This document shows positions 33,273 to 41,332 of a DNA stretch of 42,256 bases, piece by piece. This stretch comes from Paenibacillus ginsengarvi (GTDB lineage: Bacteria > Bacillota > Bacilli > Paenibacillales > NBRC-103111): positions 1 through 42,256 of the forward strand of contig NZ_RBAH01000043.1 in the NCBI RefSeq assembly GCF_003626695.1, read 5' to 3'. How positions within the stretch are numbered: position 1 is the stretch's first letter; every line of letters begins with the position of its first letter. The position numbers and the translations under genes are program-made. The notes under the pieces are model-generated. The model saw only the letters and a list, made by a program, of their open reading frames with translations, was not told the DNA's origin and ran no database searches.

Positions 33273-33307
33273 GGCGCTGCTTCCGGTTCGATAGAACCGG
33301 GCGGCGC
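33273..33307 (+). promoter_or_regulatory. Hairpin between the SBP and lyase-like genes
   Basis: CCGGTTC (33283-33289) pairs exactly with GAACCGG (33294-33300) around a GATA loop. GGCGC (33273-33277) can pair with GCGCC (33303-33307) outside it. With no good T-run it is more likely a partial attenuator or mRNA stabiliser than a full terminator. Confidence 0.5.
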
Positions 33308-33352
33308 CGTTTGGCGATTCCCCCAGGCGCACAGAACAGGAGAGATTCCGAA

Positions 33353-35095
33353 ATGTTCCCTTCCTTTCAAACGGAGGCCGCGGAAATGCGCGATGTACTG
33401 CGGCGTTATGTCCCTGTTATCCGGACCTGGACGACACCGGACGGCCATTTGCCCGACCCGTACGAAACGATCTACAGCGAAAATTACGCGCCCGCCAATG
33501 CAGCTGCGGTACTTGCCGCCGTATGCAGCTCCAGCCGCACCGAAGAAGCGGCCAAACTGCTGGAGCAAATGCTCGCCCGTACCGTAACGCTGCTCGGCGA
33601 CAAGCAGGGCGTAACCCCGTTCTGCCGGGTGTTCCTATACCACTACGGGTTAATGGCGCTGCTGCTGGCGCCGGAGCCCGACCGCTCCCGGCTTGTCGGA
33701 CGTTTTGGCGGCGTCCTGGCCGCCTACGAGGATGACTGCGTCGTCGTTAATACGAATTGTGCCGCCTTGCAGTGGTCGATGGAGCTATTTACGGAAATGC
33801 TGGGCTTGCGCCCGGCGAACCGGGAGCTGCTCCGTCACCGGCTGACGTTCATTGCCCGTGCGCAGCTAGGGTCCGGGTTCATCAACGACGAGGTGACCGA
33901 GAAGCAAATCCATGACGGCATGCCGATCGCCTACCATGCGTTCACCCTGTTCCTGCTTCTGGGGGCTATCGCCATGATCAAGAACTGGCCGGAAGAGTTG
34001 GAAGCGGAGCGGCTTGAGGCGGAGCGGATCATTCGCAGCGGCATGTTGTGGCTGCGGCATACGGTCACCCCGGACGGCGCCTTCGCCATGATCGAGCGGA
34101 GCAGCTACCAGACATTTACGTGGGGGGCGCTTACCGCTCTGCTCGCCTATACTGCGCCAGGGGGCGAATACGGGGCCACGGTCGATGCAGCCTTCCGCAA
34201 CTGGCTCCCGTATGCCCATGAAGACGGAACGTACGGATGTACGCCGAACTTGCTGCCCCACTCGCTGCGGGTCGGCTTTGAGACGTACACGCATCTCAAT
34301 ATGTACAACCTGCTCGGCTTAACCGGCATTGCCGTCGCAGAGCGTGTGCTGGAGCGAGGCATCCGCCTGCCGGAGGCGATGTCCAGCGAAGCGGCGGAGT
34401 CGGATCGAGAGCTGGACGCCACTATGATCGATGCCGAAAGCGGATACGCATTTTACCGCTGCGGCCTTCACTTTTTCGGCTGCACGATGCGCATGCATAA
34501 TCGCCAATATGCCCCGGTGATGCAAGGCTTTCACTTCCGGCTCGATGGACGCAAAGTACCGGTTGCCGAACCGCGCCTGTCATCGCCATACCGGTTGAGC
34601 GCCAAGAGGGACCGGGACGACGTATGGGAAGGCTACGCGATTACCGACGAAGCCGGCCTAGTTCATGTGCCAGATATGACGCACAATGTTCAGCTAACCG
34701 CTGAGAGCGACGGATTCCGGATGCGCTACGCGGACGAAAGGTTAAGCTGCGAGAAGACGATAACGATCGGCGACGACGGCATAGCCTGGCATTACGTGCT
34801 GGAGGTGAAGCAGGCGCTCCGATCGATCGATCATGTACTCCCGCTGGTCGTTCACGACGGCCGCAACCCGCTGCGCATTGCGGAAACGCCGGAAAGCGGC
34901 GTACTGCTGCTGCGAACGGGAGACCAGTCTTTTACGCTGCGTTATGAAGGCACCGCTTCCCCCGAGATGGAGCTGCACCGCTCCATACTGTCCGTTAGCG
35001 GCATATCCGCCAAGGTGTACGCCAGAGCGTCCGGACCGCTTCAGCCGGGTCATATCGTTCGCTGGAGCGTAAAGCTTTCGAGCTCCATCCTTTAA
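33353..35095 (+). CDS. Lyase-like (alpha/alpha)-barrel protein, family uncertain
   Basis: 580 aa, no signal peptide, so intracellular. The first about 350 residues are helical with NTN (VVNTNCAALQWSM), YHAF and YQTFTWG blocks. The last about 200 are beta-strand-rich (GFHFRLDGRKVPVAEPRLSSPYRLS, ITIGDDGIAWHYVLEVKQ). This toroid-plus-beta-sandwich layout is that of heparinase II/III-like and related polysaccharide lyases, but I cannot name a family and the catalytic set is not proven. I chose the ATG at 33353 because CAGGAGA is 9 nt upstream; the TTG at 33311 has none. It would degrade oligosaccharides brought in by the adjacent transporter. Confidence 0.75.
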   Translation: MFPSFQTEAAEMRDVLRRYVPVIRTWTTPDGHLPDPYETIYSENYAPANAAAVLAAVCSSSRTEEAAKLLEQMLARTVTLLGDKQGVTPFCRVFLYHYGLMALLLAPEPDRSRLVGRFGGVLAAYEDDCVVVNTNCAALQWSMELFTEMLGLRPANRELLRHRLTFIARAQLGSGFINDEVTEKQIHDGMPIAYHAFTLFLLLGAIAMIKNWPEELEAERLEAERIIRSGMLWLRHTVTPDGAFAMIERSSYQTFTWGALTALLAYTAPGGEYGATVDAAFRNWLPYAHEDGTYGCTPNLLPHSLRVGFETYTHLNMYNLLGLTGIAVAERVLERGIRLPEAMSSEAAESDRELDATMIDAESGYAFYRCGLHFFGCTMRMHNRQYAPVMQGFHFRLDGRKVPVAEPRLSSPYRLSAKRDRDDVWEGYAITDEAGLVHVPDMTHNVQLTAESDGFRMRYADERLSCEKTITIGDDGIAWHYVLEVKQALRSIDHVLPLVVHDGRNPLRIAETPESGVLLLRTGDQSFTLRYEGTASPEMELHRSILSVSGISAKVYARASGPLQPGHIVRWSVKLSSSIL

Positions 35096-35167
35096 GTTTT
35101 ATCGCGCAAAATGGTATGATGGCTTATACCGAACGAATCGCGATCCGCCTAAGGAGGTTCTGAGCCT

Positions 35168-35749
35168 ATGACCGAAGCCGTTACGAGATGCGGCTGGGTG
35201 AACGACAGCCAGCTTTATATCGACTACCACGACAAAGAATGGGGCATACCGGTTCACGACGATAACGCTTTGTTCGAGCGGATCATTTTGGAGGGCGCTC
35301 AGGCGGGCTTAAGCTGGTATACCATTTTGCGCAAAAGAGACCATTACCGGGAAGCGTTCGACCGGTTCGATCCGGTCCGGGTAGCCGCCTACGACGAACG
35401 CAAAATCGATGAATTGCTCGGCAATCCGGGAATTGTCCGCAACCGGCTCAAGATCGAATCAGCGGTAAAAAATGCCAAGGCGTTTCTGAACGTGCAGCAG
35501 GAATTCGGCACGTTCGACGCTTATATTTGGTCGTTTGTCGGCGGCAAGCCGATCGAAAACCGCTGGCGGACGCTTGCCGAAGTGCCCGCCAAAACGCCGA
35601 TTTCCGACGTTATGAGCAAGAATTTGAAGAAACGCGGGTTCACCTTCGTCGGCTCGACGATCTGTTATGCGCTGATGCAGGCGACCGGAATGGTTCAGGA
35701 TCATGTTACCAACTGCTACCGCCACAAGGAGATCAATTCCAATAATTGA
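35168..35749 (+). CDS. tag: DNA-3-methyladenine glycosylase I
   Basis: 193 aa, of the family's usual length. It removes 3-methyladenine from alkylated DNA in base-excision repair. Diagnostic parts are the N-terminal RCGWVNDSQLYIDYHDKEWG with Zn-ligand Cys and His, the EGAQAGLSWYTILRKRDHYREAFDRFD block, and the C-terminal HVTNCYRH with the remaining Zn-ligand His and Cys. AAGGAGGTT lies 9-10 nt before the ATG. A hairpin followed by T residues (35791-35809) ends the message. The gene is not part of the sugar operon. Confidence 0.96.
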   Translation: MTEAVTRCGWVNDSQLYIDYHDKEWGIPVHDDNALFERIILEGAQAGLSWYTILRKRDHYREAFDRFDPVRVAAYDERKIDELLGNPGIVRNRLKIESAVKNAKAFLNVQQEFGTFDAYIWSFVGGKPIENRWRTLAEVPAKTPISDVMSKNLKKRGFTFVGSTICYALMQATGMVQDHVTNCYRHKEINSNN

Positions 35750-35790
35750 GGGTTTTCATGCCGTTTGATGTATGTTAGCCTTTTTGAAGT

Positions 35791-35809
35791 AGCCGAAACT
35801 TCGGTTTTT
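35791..35809 (+). terminator. Short hairpin terminator after tag
   Basis: AGCCGA / TCGGTT with an AACT loop and five T residues. The stem is short but the T-tract is good. Confidence 0.55.
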
Positions 35810-35830
35810 GGAAGTCGATGGGAATGCTGC

Positions 35831-35973
35831 AGCGGCTTCCGGCACATAAGTGCGGGGGACTTTTTACTACGGACAGGCTGTTACTCGAAGCTTATCCGTT
35901 CTGGGGTGAATCGCGTAATTTACGCGTAGGGTTGTATCCTCAATCCGAATCCGACAACTAACCTCGTAGGCGA
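35831..35973 (+). promoter_or_regulatory. c-di-AMP riboswitch (ydaO/yuaA leader)
   Basis: Conserved elements of the family occur in order: GCGGGGGACT (35852-35861), GGGGTGAATC (about 35903-35912), a perfect variable stem CGCGTAA/TTACGCG (35912-35926) followed by TAGGGTT, and the 3' core CCGACAACTAACCTCGTAGGCG (35951-35972). This riboswitch class turns off wall-remodelling genes when c-di-AMP is high. It lies directly upstream of a 3D-domain protein, a known target type. The 5' half (P1) is not well resolved, so the left boundary is approximate. Confidence 0.85.
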
Positions 35974-35996
35974 ACAAAAGGAGAGGAATCGCATAC

Positions 35997-36914
35997 ATGA
36001 ATTTGCATAAGGCATGGAAACGCACATGGCTTACGGGCGGTTTTGCCCTGATTTTATTATCCGGCACGGTCGTTACGGCGGCAGGCCGGCCTATGGACCC
36101 GATTCTTCTTCAACCCGCATCGCCGCTTGTAAGTAGCGCCGATGCTTCGCTTCCGGCTAATTCCGACTTTTCCGCTTACAAAACAGAACTGCTGCATAAT
36201 CATCTGTTCGCGGCGCAGCTGCTTACGGCTCCGAGCAAGCCGGTTGCGCTCACATCGCATCTGATGGCAACCGTCACGTCACTGTTTCAGGCGGAGCCGC
36301 CGCAGTTACAAATGGTGCCCCTGGAAGCCGATCTAGCGGTCATGCCGCTCGCTTATACGCTGGCTATGCCAGAAAAGACGGCGGCCGCAGTCTTGAACCC
36401 GCAGCCCGCAGCCGCGCAGCCGGCAGTTGAGCCGCAAGCTCAGGCGTTGCCAGCTTCGCAGACGAACAAGACGGCAGCCGTTCAAAAAGAAGCCATAGCA
36501 GCGAAAACGATGAAAAAAGCTTCCGCTGCCGAGTCGGCAAAAGAAGCCGATGCGAAAAATAAGGTCACTACCGTTACCGGCGCGACCATTACGCCGAAAA
36601 AGACGATCAAAGCCGTAGCCTCCGCTTATACGGCTAGCGCAGAAGAAAACGGAGGCTATGCGGGAAAAGACTACTTCGGCAATTCGCTGAAGGTCGGTTC
36701 GATCGCCGTCGATCCCGACGTAATTCCGCTGGGCTCAACGGTTTATGTGACGGGCTATACCTATAACGGTCTGCCCACCGGCGGGATGATGGCCAAAGCG
36801 GTCGATATCGGCGGCGCTATCGATGGAAACCGCGTGGATTTGTTTGTGCCGGATTCGCCGGAGAAGGCGAAACATTTCGGTTACCAGAACGTTACTTTGT
36901 ATGTCGTCGACTGA
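35997..36914 (+). CDS. 3D-domain cell-wall protein
   Basis: 305 aa. An N-terminal hydrophobic signal (WLTGGFALILLSGTVVTAAG) precedes a long Ala/Pro-rich linker. The C-terminal about 100 residues are the 3D domain: VASAYTASAEENGGYAGKDYFG..., with the aspartates in AVDPDVIPLGSTVYV, AVDIGG and RVDLFVP. These proteins remodel peptidoglycan (RpfB/YocH type). AAAGGAGAGG lies about 10 nt before the ATG. Its leader is a c-di-AMP riboswitch. The stop codon sits in the loop of a terminator hairpin. Confidence 0.9.
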   Translation: MNLHKAWKRTWLTGGFALILLSGTVVTAAGRPMDPILLQPASPLVSSADASLPANSDFSAYKTELLHNHLFAAQLLTAPSKPVALTSHLMATVTSLFQAEPPQLQMVPLEADLAVMPLAYTLAMPEKTAAAVLNPQPAAAQPAVEPQAQALPASQTNKTAAVQKEAIAAKTMKKASAAESAKEADAKNKVTTVTGATITPKKTIKAVASAYTASAEENGGYAGKDYFGNSLKVGSIAVDPDVIPLGSTVYVTGYTYNGLPTGGMMAKAVDIGGAIDGNRVDLFVPDSPEKAKHFGYQNVTLYVVD

Positions 36915-36933
36915 TGTCGGCGATTTTTGTTTT
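36904..36933 (+). terminator. Terminator overlapping the 3D-gene stop codon
   Basis: TCGTCGAC (36904-36911) pairs with GTCGGCGA (36916-36923). The loop TGAT (36912-36915) contains the TGA stop, followed by TTTTTGTTTTT. Confidence 0.85.
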
Positions 36934-36963
36934 TCTTCTTGTTTTCCGCACAGTAAGCTGCCG

Positions 36964-37983
36964 CTATTTATTTTTCGGCAAGTGCAGCAGCTCCGGAACG
37001 GTAACGAGTCCGTACCCCTGCTCCCGCAGCTTCATGATGATGGCGGGCAACGCCTTGACGGTTCCGCTAAGGTCCTGGCTATCTCCTCCGGCCGAATGCT
37101 GAAGCACAATCGCCCCAGCCTTCGTATGGTTCAAGATATTGCCGGACACCTGCTTCTCTCCGAGGCTTTTCCAGTCGAGCGAATCGACATTCCAGTTCAC
37201 GACGACATAACCGCCGGCGCTGGCCCATTGCAGCTGGCCTTCCCCGATTTCGCCGTAAGGCGGGCGCAGCAGCTTGGGCCTATAGCCGATAATGCGATTC
37301 AGCACCTCTTCCGTTCGCCCTACTTCATCGGCGAACTGATCGACGGTAATTTTCGTAAACAGCGGATGACGATACGAATGATTGCCGATCGCATGTCCTT
37401 CCCGGACGATCCGTTTGACGATGGCAGGATGTGCCTCCGCCTTTTTTCCGAGCAGGAAAAATGTAGCCTTAACCCCGTAAGCCTTCAGAACATCGAGCAC
37501 CTGCGGCGTAAACCGTTCGTCGGGACCGTCGTCGAAAGTGAGCGCAATGTTCTTCTCCTTCGCGCTGCCGCTAAGCTTGAACACTTCGGGATATTTGGCC
37601 CGCAGCTCCGCGATCGTCAGCTTCTTCATCGCCTGCGCTTGCGATTTTTGCACGCTGACAGACGGCACTTTCGCCGCTTTCGAAGCCTTTGAACGCGGCT
37701 CAGGCTTCGGCACGGGAACTGCTGCCGGTTCCTTCTTCCCTGTTTCCGCCACAGGAGCGGCTGGCACAGGAGCGGGAACGGATAAAGATTCGGAAATCGC
37801 CCGTTCGAGCTCTGCCGTCTCAGCCAGCAGCGGAGCCTGTCCCGCCGCTGTAAAGACGGAGCCGGGCTGATTCGCCCCAACCTGAGCGGGCGCCTTCGCC
37901 GTTCCGCTTCCCGGATCGGGGATAGAGGAAGTGCAGCCTGCTGCTATTAAGATGACAAGCGCATAGCCGGTAATTCGCTTCAT
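36964..37983 (-). CDS. Polysaccharide deacetylase lipoprotein (NodB domain)
   Basis: 339 aa. Lipoprotein signal MKRITGYALVILIAAGC, then an Ala/Pro-rich linker and a NodB deacetylase domain. The motifs are TFDDGPD (metal-binding Asp), HSYRHP (metal His pair), RPPYGE, DSLDW and LQHS, so all five motifs are complete. It likely deacetylates peptidoglycan or chitin-type sugars outside the membrane. The ATG at 37983 is chosen because GGGAGGGGG lies 6 nt upstream; a TTG at 37989 would abut it. It converges on the 3D-domain gene, giving a wall-modifying pair. Confidence 0.92.
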   Translation of the reverse strand: MKRITGYALVILIAAGCTSSIPDPGSGTAKAPAQVGANQPGSVFTAAGQAPLLAETAELERAISESLSVPAPVPAAPVAETGKKEPAAVPVPKPEPRSKASKAAKVPSVSVQKSQAQAMKKLTIAELRAKYPEVFKLSGSAKEKNIALTFDDGPDERFTPQVLDVLKAYGVKATFFLLGKKAEAHPAIVKRIVREGHAIGNHSYRHPLFTKITVDQFADEVGRTEEVLNRIIGYRPKLLRPPYGEIGEGQLQWASAGGYVVVNWNVDSLDWKSLGEKQVSGNILNHTKAGAIVLQHSAGGDSQDLSGTVKALPAIIMKLREQGYGLVTVPELLHLPKNK

Positions 37984-38062
37984 AGGCAACCCCCTCCCGT
38001 TTTAAGCTTAGTATGCTTGTTCGCAAAGGAATTATCCGAAGGTTGCCTGACTGTATAGGATG

Positions 38063-38106
38063 AAAAAAAAGAAAGACGCAAGTCGCGGGAATCGCGATCA
38101 AACGTC
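38063..38106 (-). terminator. Terminator of the rrf2-type gene
   Basis: On the minus strand GACG..TCGCG pairs with CGCGA..CGTC and is followed by an eight-T run. It overlaps the last codons of the gene. Confidence 0.75.
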
Positions 38107-38526
38107 TTGTTGTACGATATCGAATACGACCGAATCGAGCGTCACACGGCCAAGCTCCTGCTCCATCGCCGTTTGCGCCTGCTGAAAGCTTTTATCCAGT
38201 GCGGTTTGAATATTCCGCCCGACTAGACATGCCGGATTCGGTTTGTCGTGGATTGCAAACAGGGCATCGTTGTCATCGTCCCGCACCGCCTTGTAGACAT
38301 CCAGCAGCGTTATGGCATGGACCGGCCTCGCGAGTGTGGCTCCGGCAACACCCGGGCTTGTACGGACGAGCCCCGCCTTGCTCAGCATGCTCATGATCCG
38401 TCGCACGACGACAGGATTTGTATTGACGCTGCCCGCAATCAGCTCGGACGTCAGACGTCCCTCCTTCTGGATTTCCAGCAATGCAAGTATATGGACACCT
38501 ACGGCAAAACGGCTGTTAATCGCCAC
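38098..38526 (-). CDS. Rrf2-family transcriptional regulator
   Basis: 142 aa. The winged-helix N-terminus (MAINSRFAVGVHILALLEIQ, then TSELIAGSVNTNPVVVRRIMSMLSKAGLVR) matches Rrf2. Only one cysteine (NPACLVG) is present, so the Fe-S-coordinating triple cysteine of IscR/NsrR is missing; a redox or effector role other than [Fe-S] sensing is likely. The start is GTG at 38526 with AAGGAGAGG about 9 nt upstream. The upstream thioesterase gene is 40 bp away and may share its transcript. Confidence 0.88.
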   Translation of the reverse strand: MAINSRFAVGVHILALLEIQKEGRLTSELIAGSVNTNPVVVRRIMSMLSKAGLVRTSPGVAGATLARPVHAITLLDVYKAVRDDDNDALFAIHDKPNPACLVGRNIQTALDKSFQQAQTAMEQELGRVTLDSVVFDIVQQDV

Positions 38527-38566
38527 AAGCGCTCCTCTCCTTCCACCTTGTCAAGCCGCCCGACGC

Positions 38567-39091
38567 TTACTCCCAGGAATAACTGGTCGTCAAAAAATCG
38601 GCGAACTTCTTGCTTTCCTCCCGCCGGTGTCTGCGCATCTCGGCGCGCCCCACCGCAGTGTGATGCAGCTGAATTTCCTCTTCGGTTTCCGGCACGACCT
38701 GCGGCACGGGAACAGGCCGTTTGTCATCTCCAAGCGCGACGAACGTCAGAAACGACGTTGCCGCAATATGCCGCTCTCCGCTGAGCATGTCCTCGGTAAT
38801 TACTTTGACGAATACTTCCATCGAGCTGCGGCCCGTATACGTCACGAACGATTCCAGGCATACCGAAGCGGTCATCGGAATCGGCATCAAAAAGTCGACC
38901 GAATCGGTGGAAGCCGTCACGGCCGATCGCCGGCAATGCTTCGCCGCAGAAATGGACGCAATATCGTCGATATAGGCCATCAGCTTGCCGCCGAACAGCG
39001 TGTTGTAATTGTTGACGTCCGTTGGAAACACCCGGAACGTTTTGTAGCAGCGGGACTCCTTCGCGAACCTTTGTTCCACCATCGTTGTCAC
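38567..39091 (-). CDS. Acyl-CoA thioesterase (hotdog fold, YkhA/YciA-like)
   Basis: 174 aa. The hotdog-domain core is DVNNYNTLFGGKLMAYIDDIASISA, with the NTLFGG motif and following acidic residues typical of the broad-specificity acyl-CoA thioesterase group; VDFLMPIPMTASVCLESFVTYTGRSSMEVFVKV continues the fold. It hydrolyses acyl-CoA in the cytoplasm. The start is GTG at 39091, with GAGGAAGG just upstream; ATG at 39082 is an alternative. Confidence 0.9.
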   Translation of the reverse strand: MTTMVEQRFAKESRCYKTFRVFPTDVNNYNTLFGGKLMAYIDDIASISAAKHCRRSAVTASTDSVDFLMPIPMTASVCLESFVTYTGRSSMEVFVKVITEDMLSGERHIAATSFLTFVALGDDKRPVPVPQVVPETEEEIQLHHTAVGRAEMRRHRREESKKFADFLTTSYSWE

Positions 39092-39175
39092 ATGCCTTCC
39101 TCTGTTAAATCGTCGTTTCTACCCCTTTAGTATGCCAAGCTATTTGGATCCGAAGGCTGCAGGCTGCGAAAAATG

Positions 39176-39206
39176 AAAAAATCCGAACCTCGCGATTCGG
39201 ATTTTT
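39176..39206 (-). terminator. Terminator of the HD-GYP/MCP/CheW operon
   Basis: AAAAATCCGAA (39177-39187) and TTCGGATTTTT (39196-39206) form an 11-bp stem with an 8-nt loop. It reads as a terminator on the minus strand and can also act on the plus strand. Confidence 0.85.
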
Positions 39207-39279
39207 CGATATCGGATAGTTTCATTGTACCGGAACGACTGTACGATCTCAATGGGGCTTCGGGTCGCTCTCTTCCGGG

Positions 39280-39705
39280 CTATTCGCTAAGAAGAACCTC
39301 GTCCAATTTCAAGATCCCGACCAACTGCTTATCCCGAAGACCGATTCCGTGGAGGAACTTGCCGCTCTCGCTGCCGGCCTGCTCCGGCGCGGGGTGAATT
39401 TCCGCATAAGAGGTTACTTTATTGACGCGGTCGACGATAAGGCCGACGCTTTGCTCGCGATACCCTACTACAACGATGCGGGTGCTCTTGGTTTCGACTT
39501 CCTTGGGCAATTGGAACAGGGTGCGAAGGCCAATAACCGGTACGACCTTGCCGCGCAAACTGAACACGCCTCTTACATCCGGTCTGGAATGCGGAATATC
39601 GGTGATCGGCTGCATTCTGATAATTTCATGAACTTCTGCAATCTTGATGGCATAAGTAAACTCGCCGATACCGAACTCTATATATTGCTCTTGCGCTTGC
39701 ATCAT
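39280..39705 (-). CDS. cheW: Chemotaxis coupling protein CheW
   Basis: 141 aa, a single CheW domain. The beta-barrel signatures EFGIGEFTYAIKIAEVHEIIRM, RPDVRGVFSLRGKVVPVIGLR and QLVGILKLDEVLLSE are present. It links the receptor to the CheA kinase. It is the last gene of an operon after an HD-GYP protein and a chemoreceptor, 27 bp after the receptor gene; the ribosome site is weak. Confidence 0.93.
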   Translation of the reverse strand: MMQAQEQYIEFGIGEFTYAIKIAEVHEIIRMQPITDIPHSRPDVRGVFSLRGKVVPVIGLRTLFQLPKEVETKSTRIVVVGYREQSVGLIVDRVNKVTSYAEIHPAPEQAGSESGKFLHGIGLRDKQLVGILKLDEVLLSE

Positions 39706-39732
39706 GATCGGATCACATCCACATCCAAAAGA

Positions 39733-41322
39733 TTAGCGGGTTTTGAAAACAGACACCGACGTATTCAGCTCATCCGCCAGATTGGCGAGCGACTGGCAGG
39801 TCGCCGCGGTTTCTTCAGACGCCGCAGCCGCTTCCTCGCTCGCCGCCGCGATCGACTGCACCGCGGTCATCACTTCCGAAGTTTGGGCCGCCTGTTGTTC
39901 GCTCGCCGCCGCGATCTCGTTTACTTTATTGGAGGAGGCGTCCACCATCGCGACAATCTTCTGGAACGCTTCCCCTGTCCGCGAAGACTCCTTCACGCTG
40001 TTCTGAACGGCAACGACGCTCATCTTCGTATTCTCCTGCATGACTTTGATGATCGCGGATATTTGCTTGGTCGCTTCGCTGCTGCGCTCCGCCAGCTTGC
40101 GAACCTCGTCGGCCACGACTGCGAAGCCTCTTCCCTGATCGCCGGCCCGAGCGGCCTCGATCGCCGCATTAAGGGCAAGCAGATTGGTCTGATCAGCAAT
40201 GTCGTCGATCACTTCGATAATATCGCCGATTTTCTGCGAGTCCTCCTCCAGCTTCGACATTTTGGCGCTAACCTCTTGCATGCCCGCTATGGACTCCTCG
40301 ATCACTTGGCCTCCTTGATTGGCCGTTCGTACCGTCTCGGACGATAGCTCCGCAGCTTCTTCGGCACCCTGTGCCACCGAGTTGACCGCACTCGATAATT
40401 CGTTGAACAAATCTGTAATGTGCTGGGCGGATTGGGCCTGATTCGTGCTGCTGCCGGCTATTTCCTGCGTGCTCGCCGATATTTGCTCCGACGCTGCAGC
40501 CACGCTTTGCGACGACTGGACAATCCCGCCGATCAAGCCTTGCAAATTGTGGATCATCTCATTGATGGAGCGCGAAAGCTGCCCCACCTCGTCCTTTGTA
40601 TCGATATCCGCCTGCTCCCGCAAGTCGCCCTGCGCCACTTTCGACACGAGAGCGACAATGCGGGAAAGCGGATTTGCAATCGAGCCCGCAATGTAATATC
40701 CAAGAAAAATACTAAATAAAAATGCGATGACGATAACCGCAATCGTTACGTTCCGAGCGGTCGAATAGGCCGATCCGGACTCTTTATAAGTCGCCGATGC
40801 GATATCAATATTCATGTCGATCAATTTGCCCAGACTGGCTCTCATTTTTGTTCCGGCAGGGTTAAGCTGGGACTCCAGAAATTGGCGGAATCCGCTTTGA
40901 TCGGACTGATATGTAAGCTGGACTGCTTGTTCAAACAGTTTGATATAGGCAGCGTAAGAAGGCTCGAACGTCTTTAGCTCATCCAACTCCGCCTTCGTAT
41001 AAGCAACGCCCCGGTAGGCACTCATCTTCTCTTCGATTTCCTGCCTGTATTGATCGATCTCTGAAGACAGCTTATCCTTCGATTCCTTCTCCGCAATCAT
41101 ACTCATCTCCCGGATGGCGACCCTCATCATCTGGTAATTGATTTGCGCAGCGGATAAATCCCGTACGGATACGAGGTTGTTTTCGTAGGTTTCTTTGACG
41201 TTGCTGTTCAGCATACTTAAGTTCGAAAGCGCATACACACCGACAGCCGCCAAGATCAATGCTACTGCCACAAAAGCGGAAATCAATTTTACGGATGTTT
41301 TCAAGTTCAAAAACCATTTCAT
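39733..41322 (-). CDS. Methyl-accepting chemotaxis protein (4HB + HAMP + MA)
   Basis: 529 aa. TM1 is at about 10-30. The extracellular four-helix-bundle sensor spans to about residue 185. TM2 (IAVIVIAFLFSIFLGYYIAGSI) leads into a HAMP (PLSRIVALVSKVAQGDL) and the long methyl-accepting coiled coil. The signalling hairpin tip DIADQTNLLALNAAIEAARAG..RGFAVVADEVRKLAERS is perfectly conserved. There is no C-terminal CheR-binding pentapeptide. It is middle gene of an HD-GYP/MCP/cheW operon. The ligand is unknown; the 4HB fold senses small molecules or energy state. Confidence 0.95.
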   Translation of the reverse strand: MKWFLNLKTSVKLISAFVAVALILAAVGVYALSNLSMLNSNVKETYENNLVSVRDLSAAQINYQMMRVAIREMSMIAEKESKDKLSSEIDQYRQEIEEKMSAYRGVAYTKAELDELKTFEPSYAAYIKLFEQAVQLTYQSDQSGFRQFLESQLNPAGTKMRASLGKLIDMNIDIASATYKESGSAYSTARNVTIAVIVIAFLFSIFLGYYIAGSIANPLSRIVALVSKVAQGDLREQADIDTKDEVGQLSRSINEMIHNLQGLIGGIVQSSQSVAAASEQISASTQEIAGSSTNQAQSAQHITDLFNELSSAVNSVAQGAEEAAELSSETVRTANQGGQVIEESIAGMQEVSAKMSKLEEDSQKIGDIIEVIDDIADQTNLLALNAAIEAARAGDQGRGFAVVADEVRKLAERSSEATKQISAIIKVMQENTKMSVVAVQNSVKESSRTGEAFQKIVAMVDASSNKVNEIAAASEQQAAQTSEVMTAVQSIAAASEEAAAASEETAATCQSLANLADELNTSVSVFKTR

Positions 41323-41332
41323 TAACCTTCAC

